From Chitinophagales bacterium (GTDB lineage: Bacteria > Bacteroidota > Bacteroidia > Chitinophagales > UBA10324), in contig JACDDS010000009.1 of NCBI GenBank assembly GCA_013816805.1, positions 62,001-126,000 on the forward strand: 64,000 bases of DNA, written 5' to 3'. Each line of letters begins with the position of its first letter. The stretch's first letter is position 1. Below are positions 54,069 to 64,000 of this stretch, piece after piece. The position numbers and the translations under genes are program-made. The notes under the pieces are model-generated. The model saw only the letters and a list, made by a program, of their open reading frames with translations, was not told the DNA's origin and did no database searches.

Positions 54069-55175
54069 TCAGCTTAACGAACGGTCCCAATCCTTCCAGA
54101 CTGGTTCATAACCGCTTGATTCAATAATAGCAGCTAATTCCTGAGGAGAACGGTCATCAGAGATTTCAAATTGCTCCAATGCATTCGAGTTGCTGTATCC
54201 CCCGGGTTCTGTCTTTGATCCTGCACTAATTGAGGTAATGCCCAGTTTAATGGCATTGTTCCGGAAGCCGCGTGCTTCCCGGGTCGATAGAGATAGTTCC
54301 ACATTTTCATTATAAATTCTGTAAGCACATATCAGTTGCACCAGCTGTTTTTCACTCATTGGAAACTGAACATGTTGAGAGCCGACCGCTGGCCGAAGCC
54401 GCGGGAATGAAATGGAAAATTTTGTTTTCCAAAAGGTCTTTTCGAGATAAGCCAGATGCTGAGCAGTAAAAAAAGAATCGGTTCTCCAATCTTCAAGACC
54501 CAGTAAAACACCTAAACCTATTCGATGGACACCTGCCTTCCCCAGCCGGTCAGGTGTATCAAGCCGGTAGATGAAATTTGACTTTTTTCCTTTGGGATGA
54601 TATTGCTTGTAATTTTCCTTGTGGTAAGTCTCCTGGTAAACAAGAACTGTATTTACTCCGCAAGCAATTAATCTTTCATAATCATGCAGGTCCATTGGTT
54701 GAACCTCGAGCATAATATTTGAAAAGTGAGGGCGTATCAATCTTATGGCATGTTCAAAATAATCCGATCCTACCGTTTTAACCGCTTCCCCACTTACAAG
54801 CAAAACATGATCATAACCCATTTCTTTGATAATGGCAATTTCGCGGAGGATCTGATTATCATTTAAGGTTAATCTTTCAATCTTATTATTAAAACTAAAG
54901 CCGCAATAGGTACAAATGTTCTGACATTCATTGGAAAGATACATCGGGATATACATTTGTATAACATTTCCAAAGCGACGCAAGGTAATATCATGGCTTA
55001 GTTGTGCCATGTTCTCTATATGCTTTTCTGCTGCAGGTGATATGAGTGCTTTAAAATCTTCCAGAGTCCTGTTTTCTTTTAAAAATGCTGTTGTTACATC
55101 TGTTTCCGTTTTAGCATAAATAGAATCACGTTCAGTATTCCAGTTCAGTTCATCAAAAATTTTTACAAAGCTCAT
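54069..55175 (-). CDS. thiH: Dehydroglycine synthase ThiH (tyrosine lyase)
   Basis: ThiH is a radical-SAM enzyme that splits tyrosine to dehydroglycine for the thiazole ring. The 368 residues carry the cluster motif CQNICTYCGFS, followed by the TIM barrel and the biotin/ThiH C-terminal segment. It requires ThiG as partner, encoded 14 bases upstream. The presence of thiH rather than thiO fits Bacteroidota with microaerobic or facultative life. Confidence 0.95.
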   Translation of the reverse strand: MSFVKIFDELNWNTERDSIYAKTETDVTTAFLKENRTLEDFKALISPAAEKHIENMAQLSHDITLRRFGNVIQMYIPMYLSNECQNICTYCGFSFNNKIERLTLNDNQILREIAIIKEMGYDHVLLVSGEAVKTVGSDYFEHAIRLIRPHFSNIMLEVQPMDLHDYERLIACGVNTVLVYQETYHKENYKQYHPKGKKSNFIYRLDTPDRLGKAGVHRIGLGVLLGLEDWRTDSFFTAQHLAYLEKTFWKTKFSISFPRLRPAVGSQHVQFPMSEKQLVQLICAYRIYNENVELSLSTREARGFRNNAIKLGITSISAGSKTEPGGYSNSNALEQFEISDDRSPQELAAIIESSGYEPVWKDWDRSLS

Positions 55176-55189
55176 CTCACTTAATGTTT

Positions 55190-55960
55190 TTATTCGGAAA
55201 GGAAGGCGGTAAGAGGACTGCTCGCTTCTGCAAATGCTGAGGTAATACCTAATCTTGATTCATATGCCATTCTGCCTGCTTCAACTGCTAACTTAAAAGC
55301 ACGTGCCATCTCTGTTGGATCAAGTGCTACTGAAATGGCTGTATTAACTAATACTGCATCAGCTCCCATTTCCATTGCTGCGGCAGCGTGAGAAGGAGCT
55401 CCAATTCCTGCATCAATAACAACAGGTATCTTGCTTTCACGAATTATGATCTCCAGCATCTCTTTTGTTTGAAGTCCCTTATTCGATCCAATCGGTGAAC
55501 CTAACGGCATTACCGCACTTGTACCTGCATCTTCCAAACGCTTGCATAGTACAGGATCCGCATTCACATACGGTAAAACAATAAATCCCATTTTCACTAA
55601 TTGCTCTGAAGCAATTAAGGTTTCCACAGCATCTGGCAAAAGATACCTTGGGTCCGGATGTATTTCCAGTTTGAGCCAATTCGTTTCCATAGCTTCTCTT
55701 CCTAATTGAGCAGCAAGAACCGCCTCTTTCGCATTTCTTGCTCCGCTAGTATTAGGCAGTATTTGCACAGGAAGTGATCTTATTATATTCCCTAAATCAT
55801 CTTCATTTTTAGAAATGTCTATTCGCTTTAATGCCACAGTAACCATTTGTGTATCCGAGGCTCTTATCGCTTGAGTCATCAATTTTTTCGAACTGAATTT
55901 TCCCGTCCCTAAAAACAACCGGGATTGAAAATATTTTCCTGCAATAATTAATTCTTTCAT
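55190..55960 (-). CDS. thiG: Thiazole synthase ThiG
   Basis: ThiG forms the thiazole ring from DXP, dehydroglycine and ThiS-thiocarboxylate. The 256-residue TIM barrel has FLGTGKFSS, the DXP-binding lysine in TVALKRID (near residue 44), [13 protein letters not shown] and VLVNTAIS. The length is normal. It overlaps thiE by 4 bases (55957-55960), so the two are coupled. Confidence 0.96.
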   Translation of the reverse strand: MKELIIAGKYFQSRLFLGTGKFSSKKLMTQAIRASDTQMVTVALKRIDISKNEDDLGNIIRSLPVQILPNTSGARNAKEAVLAAQLGREAMETNWLKLEIHPDPRYLLPDAVETLIASEQLVKMGFIVLPYVNADPVLCKRLEDAGTSAVMPLGSPIGSNKGLQTKEMLEIIIRESKIPVVIDAGIGAPSHAAAAMEMGADAVLVNTAISVALDPTEMARAFKLAVEAGRMAYESRLGITSAFAEASSPLTAFLSE

Positions 55961-56640
55961 AGTTGTATTACATTAAAATATGTATGAATACCAGAATTAG
56001 CTTCTGACACTCCACATTCATTTATAAATTCCCTGATTGACTGACCCGGATTTCCGGAAAGACTTACAGCAGAGGAAACAGCCACTCCATTTGCATTTAC
56101 GCCAAAGATTGATTCTACATCAGTGAGTTGTATTCCTCCTATGGCAATAACAGGTTTCATCATGCCTGCTTTTCGTGCACCCGAAATAATAGTTTTAATA
56201 CCTTCCGCTTGTAAAAAGGAATACTGATTTTGTTTAGTCCCGGATAACCGGAATGGCCCAAGGCCCACATAATCAATTTCGGCATTTTTTAAATCCAGTA
56301 ATTGTTCCATGGTATGGGTGGATAATCCAATAATGCTATCTCTTCCCAGAATTTTTCTTGCTTCAGTCCATGGCATATCATCCTGTCCCAAATGAACTCC
56401 ATCTGCACCTATTTTTTTAGCTATGTAAGGATGATCATTTATCAGAAGTTTTACATCGAATTGAGCTGTGATGGCTCTGGCGTGTTCGGCAATCTGCAGC
56501 CATTCTTCTTCATTTCTATTTTTGATTCTTAGTTGAATCCATTTCACCCCTGCTTCACAAGCAGTTTGAACTTGCTTCTCATGGGAATAATGCGGCAGGT
56601 CCTGAGTAAGAAAATGAAATCCGGAAATTTTTTTATTCAT
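55957..56640 (-). CDS. thiE: Thiamine-phosphate synthase ThiE
   Basis: ThiE joins HMP-pyrophosphate with the thiazole phosphate. The 227-residue barrel has IQLRIKNR near residue 35, [22 protein letters not shown] (split across the active site), [17 protein letters not shown] and AIGGIQ. The key residues of the family are present. It overlaps thiD by 8 bases and thiG by 4. A divergent relative is encoded at 57400-58023. Confidence 0.93.
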   Translation of the reverse strand: MNKKISGFHFLTQDLPHYSHEKQVQTACEAGVKWIQLRIKNRNEEEWLQIAEHARAITAQFDVKLLINDHPYIAKKIGADGVHLGQDDMPWTEARKILGRDSIIGLSTHTMEQLLDLKNAEIDYVGLGPFRLSGTKQNQYSFLQAEGIKTIISGARKAGMMKPVIAIGGIQLTDVESIFGVNANGVAVSSAVSLSGNPGQSIREFINECGVSEANSGIHTYFNVIQL

Positions 56641-57399
56641 GCACCTCTATTTTAATATTTTTATGAATGCCAAGTAGTCCATCGCTGCTTAGCAAAAATT
56701 TCCGTGTGTATTCCCTTGCCAGTTTGCAGCTTATTAATAAATTATTTCCTCTGGTAAGAAAAGCTGTTATAGCCGATGACAGGACACAACCCGAACCATG
56801 TTTTTTATATCCATTAAGAAAATGTGTTTCAAAATAATATTCGTTTCCTTCGGTAAATAATAAATCGAAAAGTTGATTATCAGCACCGGCAACACTTTTA
56901 ACAAAAACATTTGTGAAGTTTTTCAATCTTCCAGCTGCTTTTAAATCATTTCCTTCGTTCATTAATTTTTTTATTTCCTCACTATTAGGAGTTATTAAAA
57001 ATACTTTCTTACAGATTTCAATAAACTCATCATAGCTGAATTCTGAATGAAAATGAAATCCTGAAGAAGAACTAAGGATCGGGTCCCAAATAATCTTAAT
57101 AAATGGAAAACTTTTTTTCAAAAAATCTATTACCTCTATAACTATGCTAAAGCTTTCAATGAGACCTATTTTAATGTAAGTGAGCGGATACTTTTTCAAC
57201 AAAATTTCAAGCTGTAAAAAAATAGTATGTGACAAAACCCATTTTACGCTTGAAAGCTGTTCTTCGGTCTGAACCGTATTAGCTGTGCATACGCCCAACC
57301 CATACACATTAAGCTGCTCAAAAGTTTTTATATCGGCAACCAGTCCTGCTCCGCCACTGGGATCAAAGCCTGCAATACTTAAAGCGTATTGATGTTGCT

Positions 57400-57406
<7 letters not shown>
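56633..57406 (-). CDS. thiD: HMP/HMP-P kinase ThiD
   Basis: ThiD phosphorylates hydroxymethylpyrimidine twice for thiamine synthesis. The ribokinase-fold protein begins MLKQHQYALSIAGFDPSGGAGLVADI (start at 57406; the frame is open six codons more), has WDPILSSSSGF and the C-terminal anion hole GSGCVLSSAITAFL. About 257 residues is normal. Its ATG overlaps the end of the TenI/ThiE-like gene, consistent with coupled translation. Confidence 0.92.
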
Positions 57407-59933
<2,527 letters not shown>

Positions 59934-59942
59934 CTAATGCTA

Positions 59943-60146
59943 TTAGCCTCCCTGCGCCGCTTCAATAATGAGCACTTCATCATTTTCTTTTAAGCTGAAA
60001 TAGCCCCATTCACTTTTTGGAATTACTTCATCATTTACCGCTATCGCTATTCCATTTTTTTCCTGCAGCAATAGTTTTTTCAGGAGCATCTCTAATTGAT
60101 TGCTGTCCTCTAAAGCAATGATATTATTGTTAACCTTAATGTTCAT
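59943..60146 (-). CDS. thiS: Sulfur carrier protein ThiS
   Basis: The 67-residue ubiquitin-like protein carries sulfur as a thiocarboxylate for the thiazole ring. It has the family profile (MNIKVNNNIIALED ... GIAIAVNDEVIPKSEWG ... NDEVLIIEAAQGG) and ends in the required Gly-Gly. It is the first gene after the TPP riboswitch and starts about 80 bases downstream of it. Confidence 0.93.
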   Translation of the reverse strand: MNIKVNNNIIALEDSNQLEMLLKKLLLQEKNGIAIAVNDEVIPKSEWGYFSLKENDEVLIIEAAQGG

Positions 60147-60224
60147 TAGTTTAAATAGATAGTTCCTTTTTTAAAACATTTAAATATGAAAAATCGAAAA
60201 CAATAGAAGGAGATCAATTTAACT

Positions 60225-60295
60225 TTTCCCTTCGCAGGAATTACCCTGATCAGGTTTTGAGGGTTTGATCTCAGTCCGGAAGGACACCCCTAAAG
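60225..60295 (-). promoter_or_regulatory. TPP riboswitch (THI element)
   Basis: On the minus strand the conserved boxes run in order: GGGGTG, CTGAGAT, AACCC, ACCTGATCAGGGTAAT and CTGCGAAGGGA. This is the thiamine-pyrophosphate aptamer. It lies in the leader of thiS and the seven genes that follow, and should lower their expression when TPP is plentiful. Confidence 0.95.
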
Positions 60296-60379
60296 TTTTC
60301 GAAAACGAAACTACAATTTTTTAAACACTTGCTTTTCTATTTAGTGCCGCAGAAGCATTGTTAGGTTACCATTCTCAGA

Positions 60380-61174
60380 TCAATTAACTTTTGCAGTTAA
60401 CGGGTTTCGGATACCTTCATACCGAAACATTTGTGCTTGTACTGCACCAACTACAATAGGCGATTCTACTAGTACGGGAATTTTATTCTCATCATCTGTA
60501 ACGTGTACGGTCATTTTCTCCCCACCTTTAAAGATAGTCCCTTTGATTAAGAGAGGGCGAAATACAATACAGCGAAATGTGCCCTGGCTCGTAGTTATCT
60601 GCTCCTTTCCGATATAGCGGATATAAATAGGATAGATTTTATCATCTAAAAATAAATTTACCGGAATGGTGTCATTTACGTTATACCGCGCAAAATTGAT
60701 ATTACGGGCATAATATATAGCCGATAGAACATCCTGAATACAGTCCGGTATATTGAATGTTCCATGAGTTGAAACAGCCTTTTGCTGATCATGCTTAAAG
60801 GTAACATTGTTATAGATGGAATAACCTCCCTCATTTACATTACGTATGAATTTAAGCGGTTGCAATGTTTCCATGTCAACATAGCTTTCATATTGATCAC
60901 GAACCTTAAAAAACCAATCGTAACTTTTATAGCTGCTGCCATACCCAATCATATGATACACCGGCTTATTTTCAAAAATGCCTGAATTCACTGTAAATGA
61001 CACTTCACCACCATTAAATTTCAACCCGTGCCAGTTATAGCTAACTTTATAAAACACTTTTTCTCCAATGCTGAAAGCAGTATTATTTACAATACATCTT
61101 GAAGAAGTCTGTGCCGCGCCAAAATTAAAGCAGGTAATCAACCAGAAAACTAAAGTGGCCAATACAGTTTTCAT
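60380..61174 (-). CDS. DUF3108 secreted protein
   Basis: The 264-residue protein has a signal peptide (to about residue 21, NFGAAQ) and a DUF3108 domain (GEKVFYKVSYNWHGLKFNGG ... YKSYDWFFKVRDQYESYVD ... QGTFRCIVFRPLL). The domain is a beta-rich periplasmic fold of unknown function, found widely in Bacteroidota. It is a single gene facing away from ruvC. Confidence 0.85.
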   Translation of the reverse strand: MKTVLATLVFWLITCFNFGAAQTSSRCIVNNTAFSIGEKVFYKVSYNWHGLKFNGGEVSFTVNSGIFENKPVYHMIGYGSSYKSYDWFFKVRDQYESYVDMETLQPLKFIRNVNEGGYSIYNNVTFKHDQQKAVSTHGTFNIPDCIQDVLSAIYYARNINFARYNVNDTIPVNLFLDDKIYPIYIRYIGKEQITTSQGTFRCIVFRPLLIKGTIFKGGEKMTVHVTDDENKIPVLVESPIVVGAVQAQMFRYEGIRNPLTAKVN

Positions 61175-61381
61175 TCTTTATATCAGGTAATGTTAATCTC
61201 CAGATACCGTGCTATATAATATGTGAATAGATAAACGTTCTTCTAAGATTCATATTTTAAAGTTATTTTATTGCTGATTCTCAATTGCAGAAAACGGCTT
61301 CATAAGGTATTTCAATTTTCAATAATTGTAAAAGTAATTCCATCTTTATAATGTCATTGTTTTTTAGTTAAAAAGGCGCCA

Positions 61382-61960
61382 TTGACTGAAACTGGAAATA
61401 AGACTGTAGCTTCTAAAATTATTCTTGGTATTGATCCCGGTACTAATGTTATGGGATTCAGCATAATAAAAATTGATGATAAAAGAATGGTGCTCGTTGA
61501 AATGGATGTTATAAGAGTAAATAAAGAAAAAGATCATTACCAGAAATTAAAAAAAATATACTCAGGGGTTCAACAGATTATACACCGTTACCGTCCTACT
61601 GATTTGGCCATTGAATCGCCATTTTTTGGAAAGAATGTACAATCGATGCTAAAATTGGGAAGGGCTCAGGGAATTGCTATTGCGGTGGCACTATCGGAAA
61701 AAATTGAAGTCTTTGAATATTCGCCAAGAAAAATTAAGCAATCCGTTACCGGTAACGGCAACTCATCTAAAGAACAGGTAGCACTTATTTTGTCTCAATT
61801 GCTTCGGTTCGACACAAAACATCTTTTACCCGATGCAACGGATGCTTTGGGTGTGGCTGTTTGCCATCATTTTCAAAATAAAATACTTTTTTCAAGGGAT
61901 TCAAAAGTGTCAGGATGGAAAAAATTTATTGAATTAAATCCTGGAAGAATTATAAAATGA
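61382..61960 (+). CDS. ruvC: Holliday-junction resolvase RuvC
   Basis: RuvC cuts Holliday junctions with RuvAB. The 192-residue RNase H-fold protein has the catalytic residues in ILGIDPGT (Asp18), AIESPFF (Glu), and LPDATDALGVA (two Asp). The TTG at 61382 is the likely start; the next in-frame ATG lies within the catalytic domain and is too late. It converges on the HIT gene, 10 bases apart. Confidence 0.94.
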   Translation: MTETGNKTVASKIILGIDPGTNVMGFSIIKIDDKRMVLVEMDVIRVNKEKDHYQKLKKIYSGVQQIIHRYRPTDLAIESPFFGKNVQSMLKLGRAQGIAIAVALSEKIEVFEYSPRKIKQSVTGNGNSSKEQVALILSQLLRFDTKHLLPDATDALGVAVCHHFQNKILFSRDSKVSGWKKFIELNPGRIIK

Positions 61961-61970
61961 ATTTAAAATC

Positions 61971-62369
61971 CTAAGCAATAAAGTGTGTCTGTACATCATT
62001 AGCTATGCTTCTCAGTCTTTCTGCAGGAACCTTTAGTTTAGATTTGCTGAAATTTATATCCTCTACACTTTGCAATGGGATCAAATGAATATGAGCATGG
62101 GGCACTTCCAGACCGACTACCGCAACGCCAATTTTTCTGCAATAAATTGATTTTTTAATTGCCTGAGCAACATGCTTTGCGAAAACAACCATATCCGAAA
62201 GCATCGTATCTTCTATATCAAAGAAATCATCAATTTCTTTTTTGGGAATTACCAGGGTGTGCCCTTCTGCAAGAGGCATAATATCGAGAAAAGCAATGAA
62301 TTTATCATCTTCAGCAACAATGTAAGCAGGTATTTCCCGGTTAATGATTTTTGTAAAAATGCTTCCCAT
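61971..62369 (-). CDS. HIT-family hydrolase
   Basis: The 132-residue protein has the histidine triad HAHIHLIPL near its C-terminus and the N-terminal GSIFTKIINREIPAYIVAEDD typical of HINT/HIT proteins. It should split nucleoside phosphoramidates or adenylates. It follows greA by 6 bases, a pairing often seen in Bacteroidota. Confidence 0.93.
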   Translation of the reverse strand: MGSIFTKIINREIPAYIVAEDDKFIAFLDIMPLAEGHTLVIPKKEIDDFFDIEDTMLSDMVVFAKHVAQAIKKSIYCRKIGVAVVGLEVPHAHIHLIPLQSVEDINFSKSKLKVPAERLRSIANDVQTHFIA

Positions 62370-62375
62370 AATAAT

Positions 62376-62849
62376 CTATATTGAAATCTCAAGAACTTCC
62401 AATTTTAACTTGCCTGAAGGAACATCGATTTCTGCAACTTCTCCAACCGCTTTTCCCAGCAATCCCTTTCCAATCGGAGAAGTAACTGAAATCTTCCCTG
62501 TTTTTAGATCTGCTTCTTTTTCCGATACAAGCATAAATTGATTGGTCTGTTTTGTCCCCAGGTTTTTGACTTTTACTTTAGCCATTACTATTACTTTTGA
62601 ACCATCAAATTTGCTGGTATCGATAATTCGCGCATTTGCAAGTGCCTCTTCTAATTTGGAAATTTTCATTTCAAGCATACCCTGTGCATCTTTTGCCGCG
62701 TCATATTCTGCGTTCTCAGAAAGATCACCCTTTTCCCTTGCTTCCTGAATTTGACTTGCAATTTCTGCCCTTCCCTTTGTTCTGAGCTCGATCAGCTCTC
62801 TTTTTAATCTTTCTAATCCTTCAATAGTTAGATAGGTAATGTCTGACAT
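62376..62849 (-). CDS. greA: Transcription elongation factor GreA
   Basis: GreA rescues backtracked RNA polymerase by stimulating transcript cleavage. With the ATG at 62849 (MSDITYLTIEGLERLKREL) the 157 residues have the N-terminal coiled coil with the acidic tip (GDLSENAEYDAAKDAQ) and the C-terminal FKBP-like domain (TSPIGKGLLGKAVGE). The longer frame to 62996 runs through the terminator at 62882-62916 and is rejected. Confidence 0.95.
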   Translation of the reverse strand: MSDITYLTIEGLERLKRELIELRTKGRAEIASQIQEAREKGDLSENAEYDAAKDAQGMLEMKISKLEEALANARIIDTSKFDGSKVIVMAKVKVKNLGTKQTNQFMLVSEKEADLKTGKISVTSPIGKGLLGKAVGEVAEIDVPSGKLKLEVLEISI

Positions 62850-62881
62850 AAATTGGCTTTCTTGTTTAATAAATAAAGCAA

Positions 62882-62916
62882 AAAGAAACGCTTCCTTTTG
62901 GCAGAAGCGTTTCTTT
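62882..62916 (-). terminator. Intrinsic terminator of the PorV/PorQ-like gene
   Basis: AAAGAAACGCTTC (62882-62894) pairs perfectly with GAAGCGTTTCTTT (62904-62916) over 13 bases. On the minus strand it is followed by a T-rich run, as expected for a terminator of the gene ending at 62932. It lies between that gene and greA. Confidence 0.8.
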
Positions 62917-62931
62917 AAACAAGTGGTAAAA

Positions 62932-63996
62932 TTACAAATTAATTCGTACTCCCAGAGTATGAGTTCCGTTGAATGGAGTGGTAGTACGATACGCATAATC
63001 TATCCCTATGGTGGGCCCATTCTGCTTCAATGGAATTTCAAACGTAATGCCCCCGGCAATACCGGTGAGGGAAGATACCCGTAACTGAGGATCAGTAATA
63101 TTTTTTTCGTAGTTATAACCTCCGCGAATCATAATCAATTCCTTAAATGCATATTCTAAACCTAAACCAAATTGATCTTCAGAAAAAGAGTTGGAAGTAA
63201 AATTAGCAGCAACAGTCAAACGATGCATTTTTTTGCCTGCTGAACCAAACTTGAAGTCGTATGCGCCACCTATATTCAATAAAGAGGGCAGCTGAAATCC
63301 CTGGGAACGCTGTTCAACAGTTAATGTATAATCACCTTGCGGTGCCTGGCCTAAAAAAGTCAAACCATCTCCGCCAAACGTCATTGGGGTCCCTACATTT
63401 CTAAGTGAAATTCCAAATTTTATTCTTGTTGGGTCAGAAGCAGGACCTGTAACATACTGGACACCTGCATCCACTGATGCTCCTAAAGCATGAACATTCG
63501 AAATGCCTTCTGAGATGCCCCGAACTACAATGCCACCATAAATACTATTGGAGAAAACTTTTGAATAGGCTAAAGCAATATTAATGAACTGCGGACTGAA
63601 ATTCCCCAGGCCTCCTTCCGGTTGATCTTCGGTAGTAATAGGAATATCACCAAAATTAATAGACATGATATCAAGCCCTAAAACTCCTCCGCTTTTACCA
63701 AGATTCTGAGAAATGCCAAAAGTATTAAATGAGATTCCAGTGCCTTGTAACCAATTGGTGTGAGAAAAAACAATCTCGGTTTTTTTTGTAAATGCGAGCC
63801 CCGCTACATTCAGGTTAAGAGATTCAATGCCTCTTACATTAGCTGTATTTATTCCATTCCAGCCTGAACTTCTCGCCCAGGGATTTATCAATAGTTCAGT
63901 AGCTCCGGCTTCACCCTGACGGTCCTTATTTCCTGCCCATACAGAAGAAGACAGAAGAAGAAAAAAAACGAAAGAAAGTTTTAGAAATCTCATCAT
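62932..63996 (-). CDS. PorV/PorQ-family outer-membrane protein (type IX secretion)
   Basis: The 354-residue protein has a signal peptide (to about residue 21, SSVWAG) and an outer-membrane barrel of the PorV/PorQ (UPF0164) family, with GATELLINPWARSSGWNG near the N-terminus, alternating beta strands, and a C-terminal aromatic/Leu end (TLGVRINL). PorV relatives shuttle T9SS cargo and help attach it to the surface. This fits the sorting domain on the copper-radical oxidase in the window. It may be complete at this window edge. Confidence 0.85.
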   Translation of the reverse strand: MMRFLKLSFVFFLLLSSSVWAGNKDRQGEAGATELLINPWARSSGWNGINTANVRGIESLNLNVAGLAFTKKTEIVFSHTNWLQGTGISFNTFGISQNLGKSGGVLGLDIMSINFGDIPITTEDQPEGGLGNFSPQFINIALAYSKVFSNSIYGGIVVRGISEGISNVHALGASVDAGVQYVTGPASDPTRIKFGISLRNVGTPMTFGGDGLTFLGQAPQGDYTLTVEQRSQGFQLPSLLNIGGAYDFKFGSAGKKMHRLTVAANFTSNSFSEDQFGLGLEYAFKELIMIRGGYNYEKNITDPQLRVSSLTGIAGGITFEIPLKQNGPTIGIDYAYRTTTPFNGTHTLGVRINL

Positions 63997-64000
63997 ATTT

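Noticed and set aside
62850-62996. N-terminal extension of greA
   Set aside because: It runs across the intrinsic terminator of the upstream gene, while MSDITYLTIEG matches the GreA start.

Overview
The window is a piece of a Bacteroidota chromosome, most likely from a Chitinophagaceae/Sphingobacteriia-type soil bacterium. I infer this from type IX secretion features (a Por sorting domain, a PorV/PorQ-like protein), promoters of the form TAnnTTTG, the absence of Shine-Dalgarno sequences, typical Bacteroidota families (DUF3347, DUF4468, HMA-MauE and HMA-AraC fusions) and low GC. No exact taxon can be given from sequence alone.

Layout. 1-2.6 kb: ligA and a tRNA-Arg(CCU). 2.6-6.6 kb (minus): a hydrogenase accessory operon with a degenerate maturation-protease homologue, a winged-helix Cys/His-rich protein, an atypical Rieske protein, a lipoprotein, an intact [NiFe]-hydrogenase maturation protease and a membrane-anchored paralogue of the lipoprotein. 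6.7-13.6 kb: cargo that splits the hydrogenase locus (aquaporin, LLM flavoprotein, SDR, gluconate-2-DH subunit-3-like protein, GMC oxidoreductase, GH1-like glycosidase, broken alpha/beta hydrolase). 13.7-18.4 kb (minus): the structural operon of an uptake [NiFe]-hydrogenase of the high-affinity actinobacterial-type/Bacteroidota lineage (group 1h/1l), with five small membrane proteins packed between the small and large subunit genes. 18.5-27.3 kb (plus): a divergent TetR regulator, hypF, a frameshifted four-helix-bundle (IVP-like) gene inside inverted repeats, hypC-hypD-hypE, a serine-hydrolase homologue lacking its nucleophile, and a CooC-like nickel ATPase. 27.4-39.6 kb (mostly minus): a partly decayed copper island (broken P1B ATPase, Met-rich lipoprotein, DUF305 remnants, Cys-rich copper-storage protein, multicopper oxidase fused to a CopB-like barrel, DUF3347 proteins, HMA-MauE protein, a secreted copper-radical oxidase, HMA-AraC regulator). 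39.6-41.8 kb: OsmC, metallo-beta-lactamase-fold protein, a tiny membrane peptide, DUF4468. 42-44 kb: gyrB. 44-50 kb: surface-polysaccharide genes. 50.2-52.9 kb: mtaB and lgt. 52.9-60.3 kb (minus): a complete thiamine operon (thiS-C-tenI-D-E-G-H-F) behind a TPP riboswitch. 60.4-64 kb: DUF3108, ruvC, HIT, greA, PorV/PorQ-like.

How it fits together. The hydrogenase subunits have no Tat signal, so the enzyme should sit on the cytoplasmic face of the membrane, with the small membrane proteins the best candidates for anchoring it and linking it to the quinone pool. HypC, D, E and F build the Fe(CN)2CO group; hypA and hypB are absent here, and the CooC-like ATPase with a CxC motif may deliver nickel instead. 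The protease at 3.6-4.1 kb should remove the 22-residue C-terminal tail of the large subunit. The hydrogenase locus is the most interesting part of the window.
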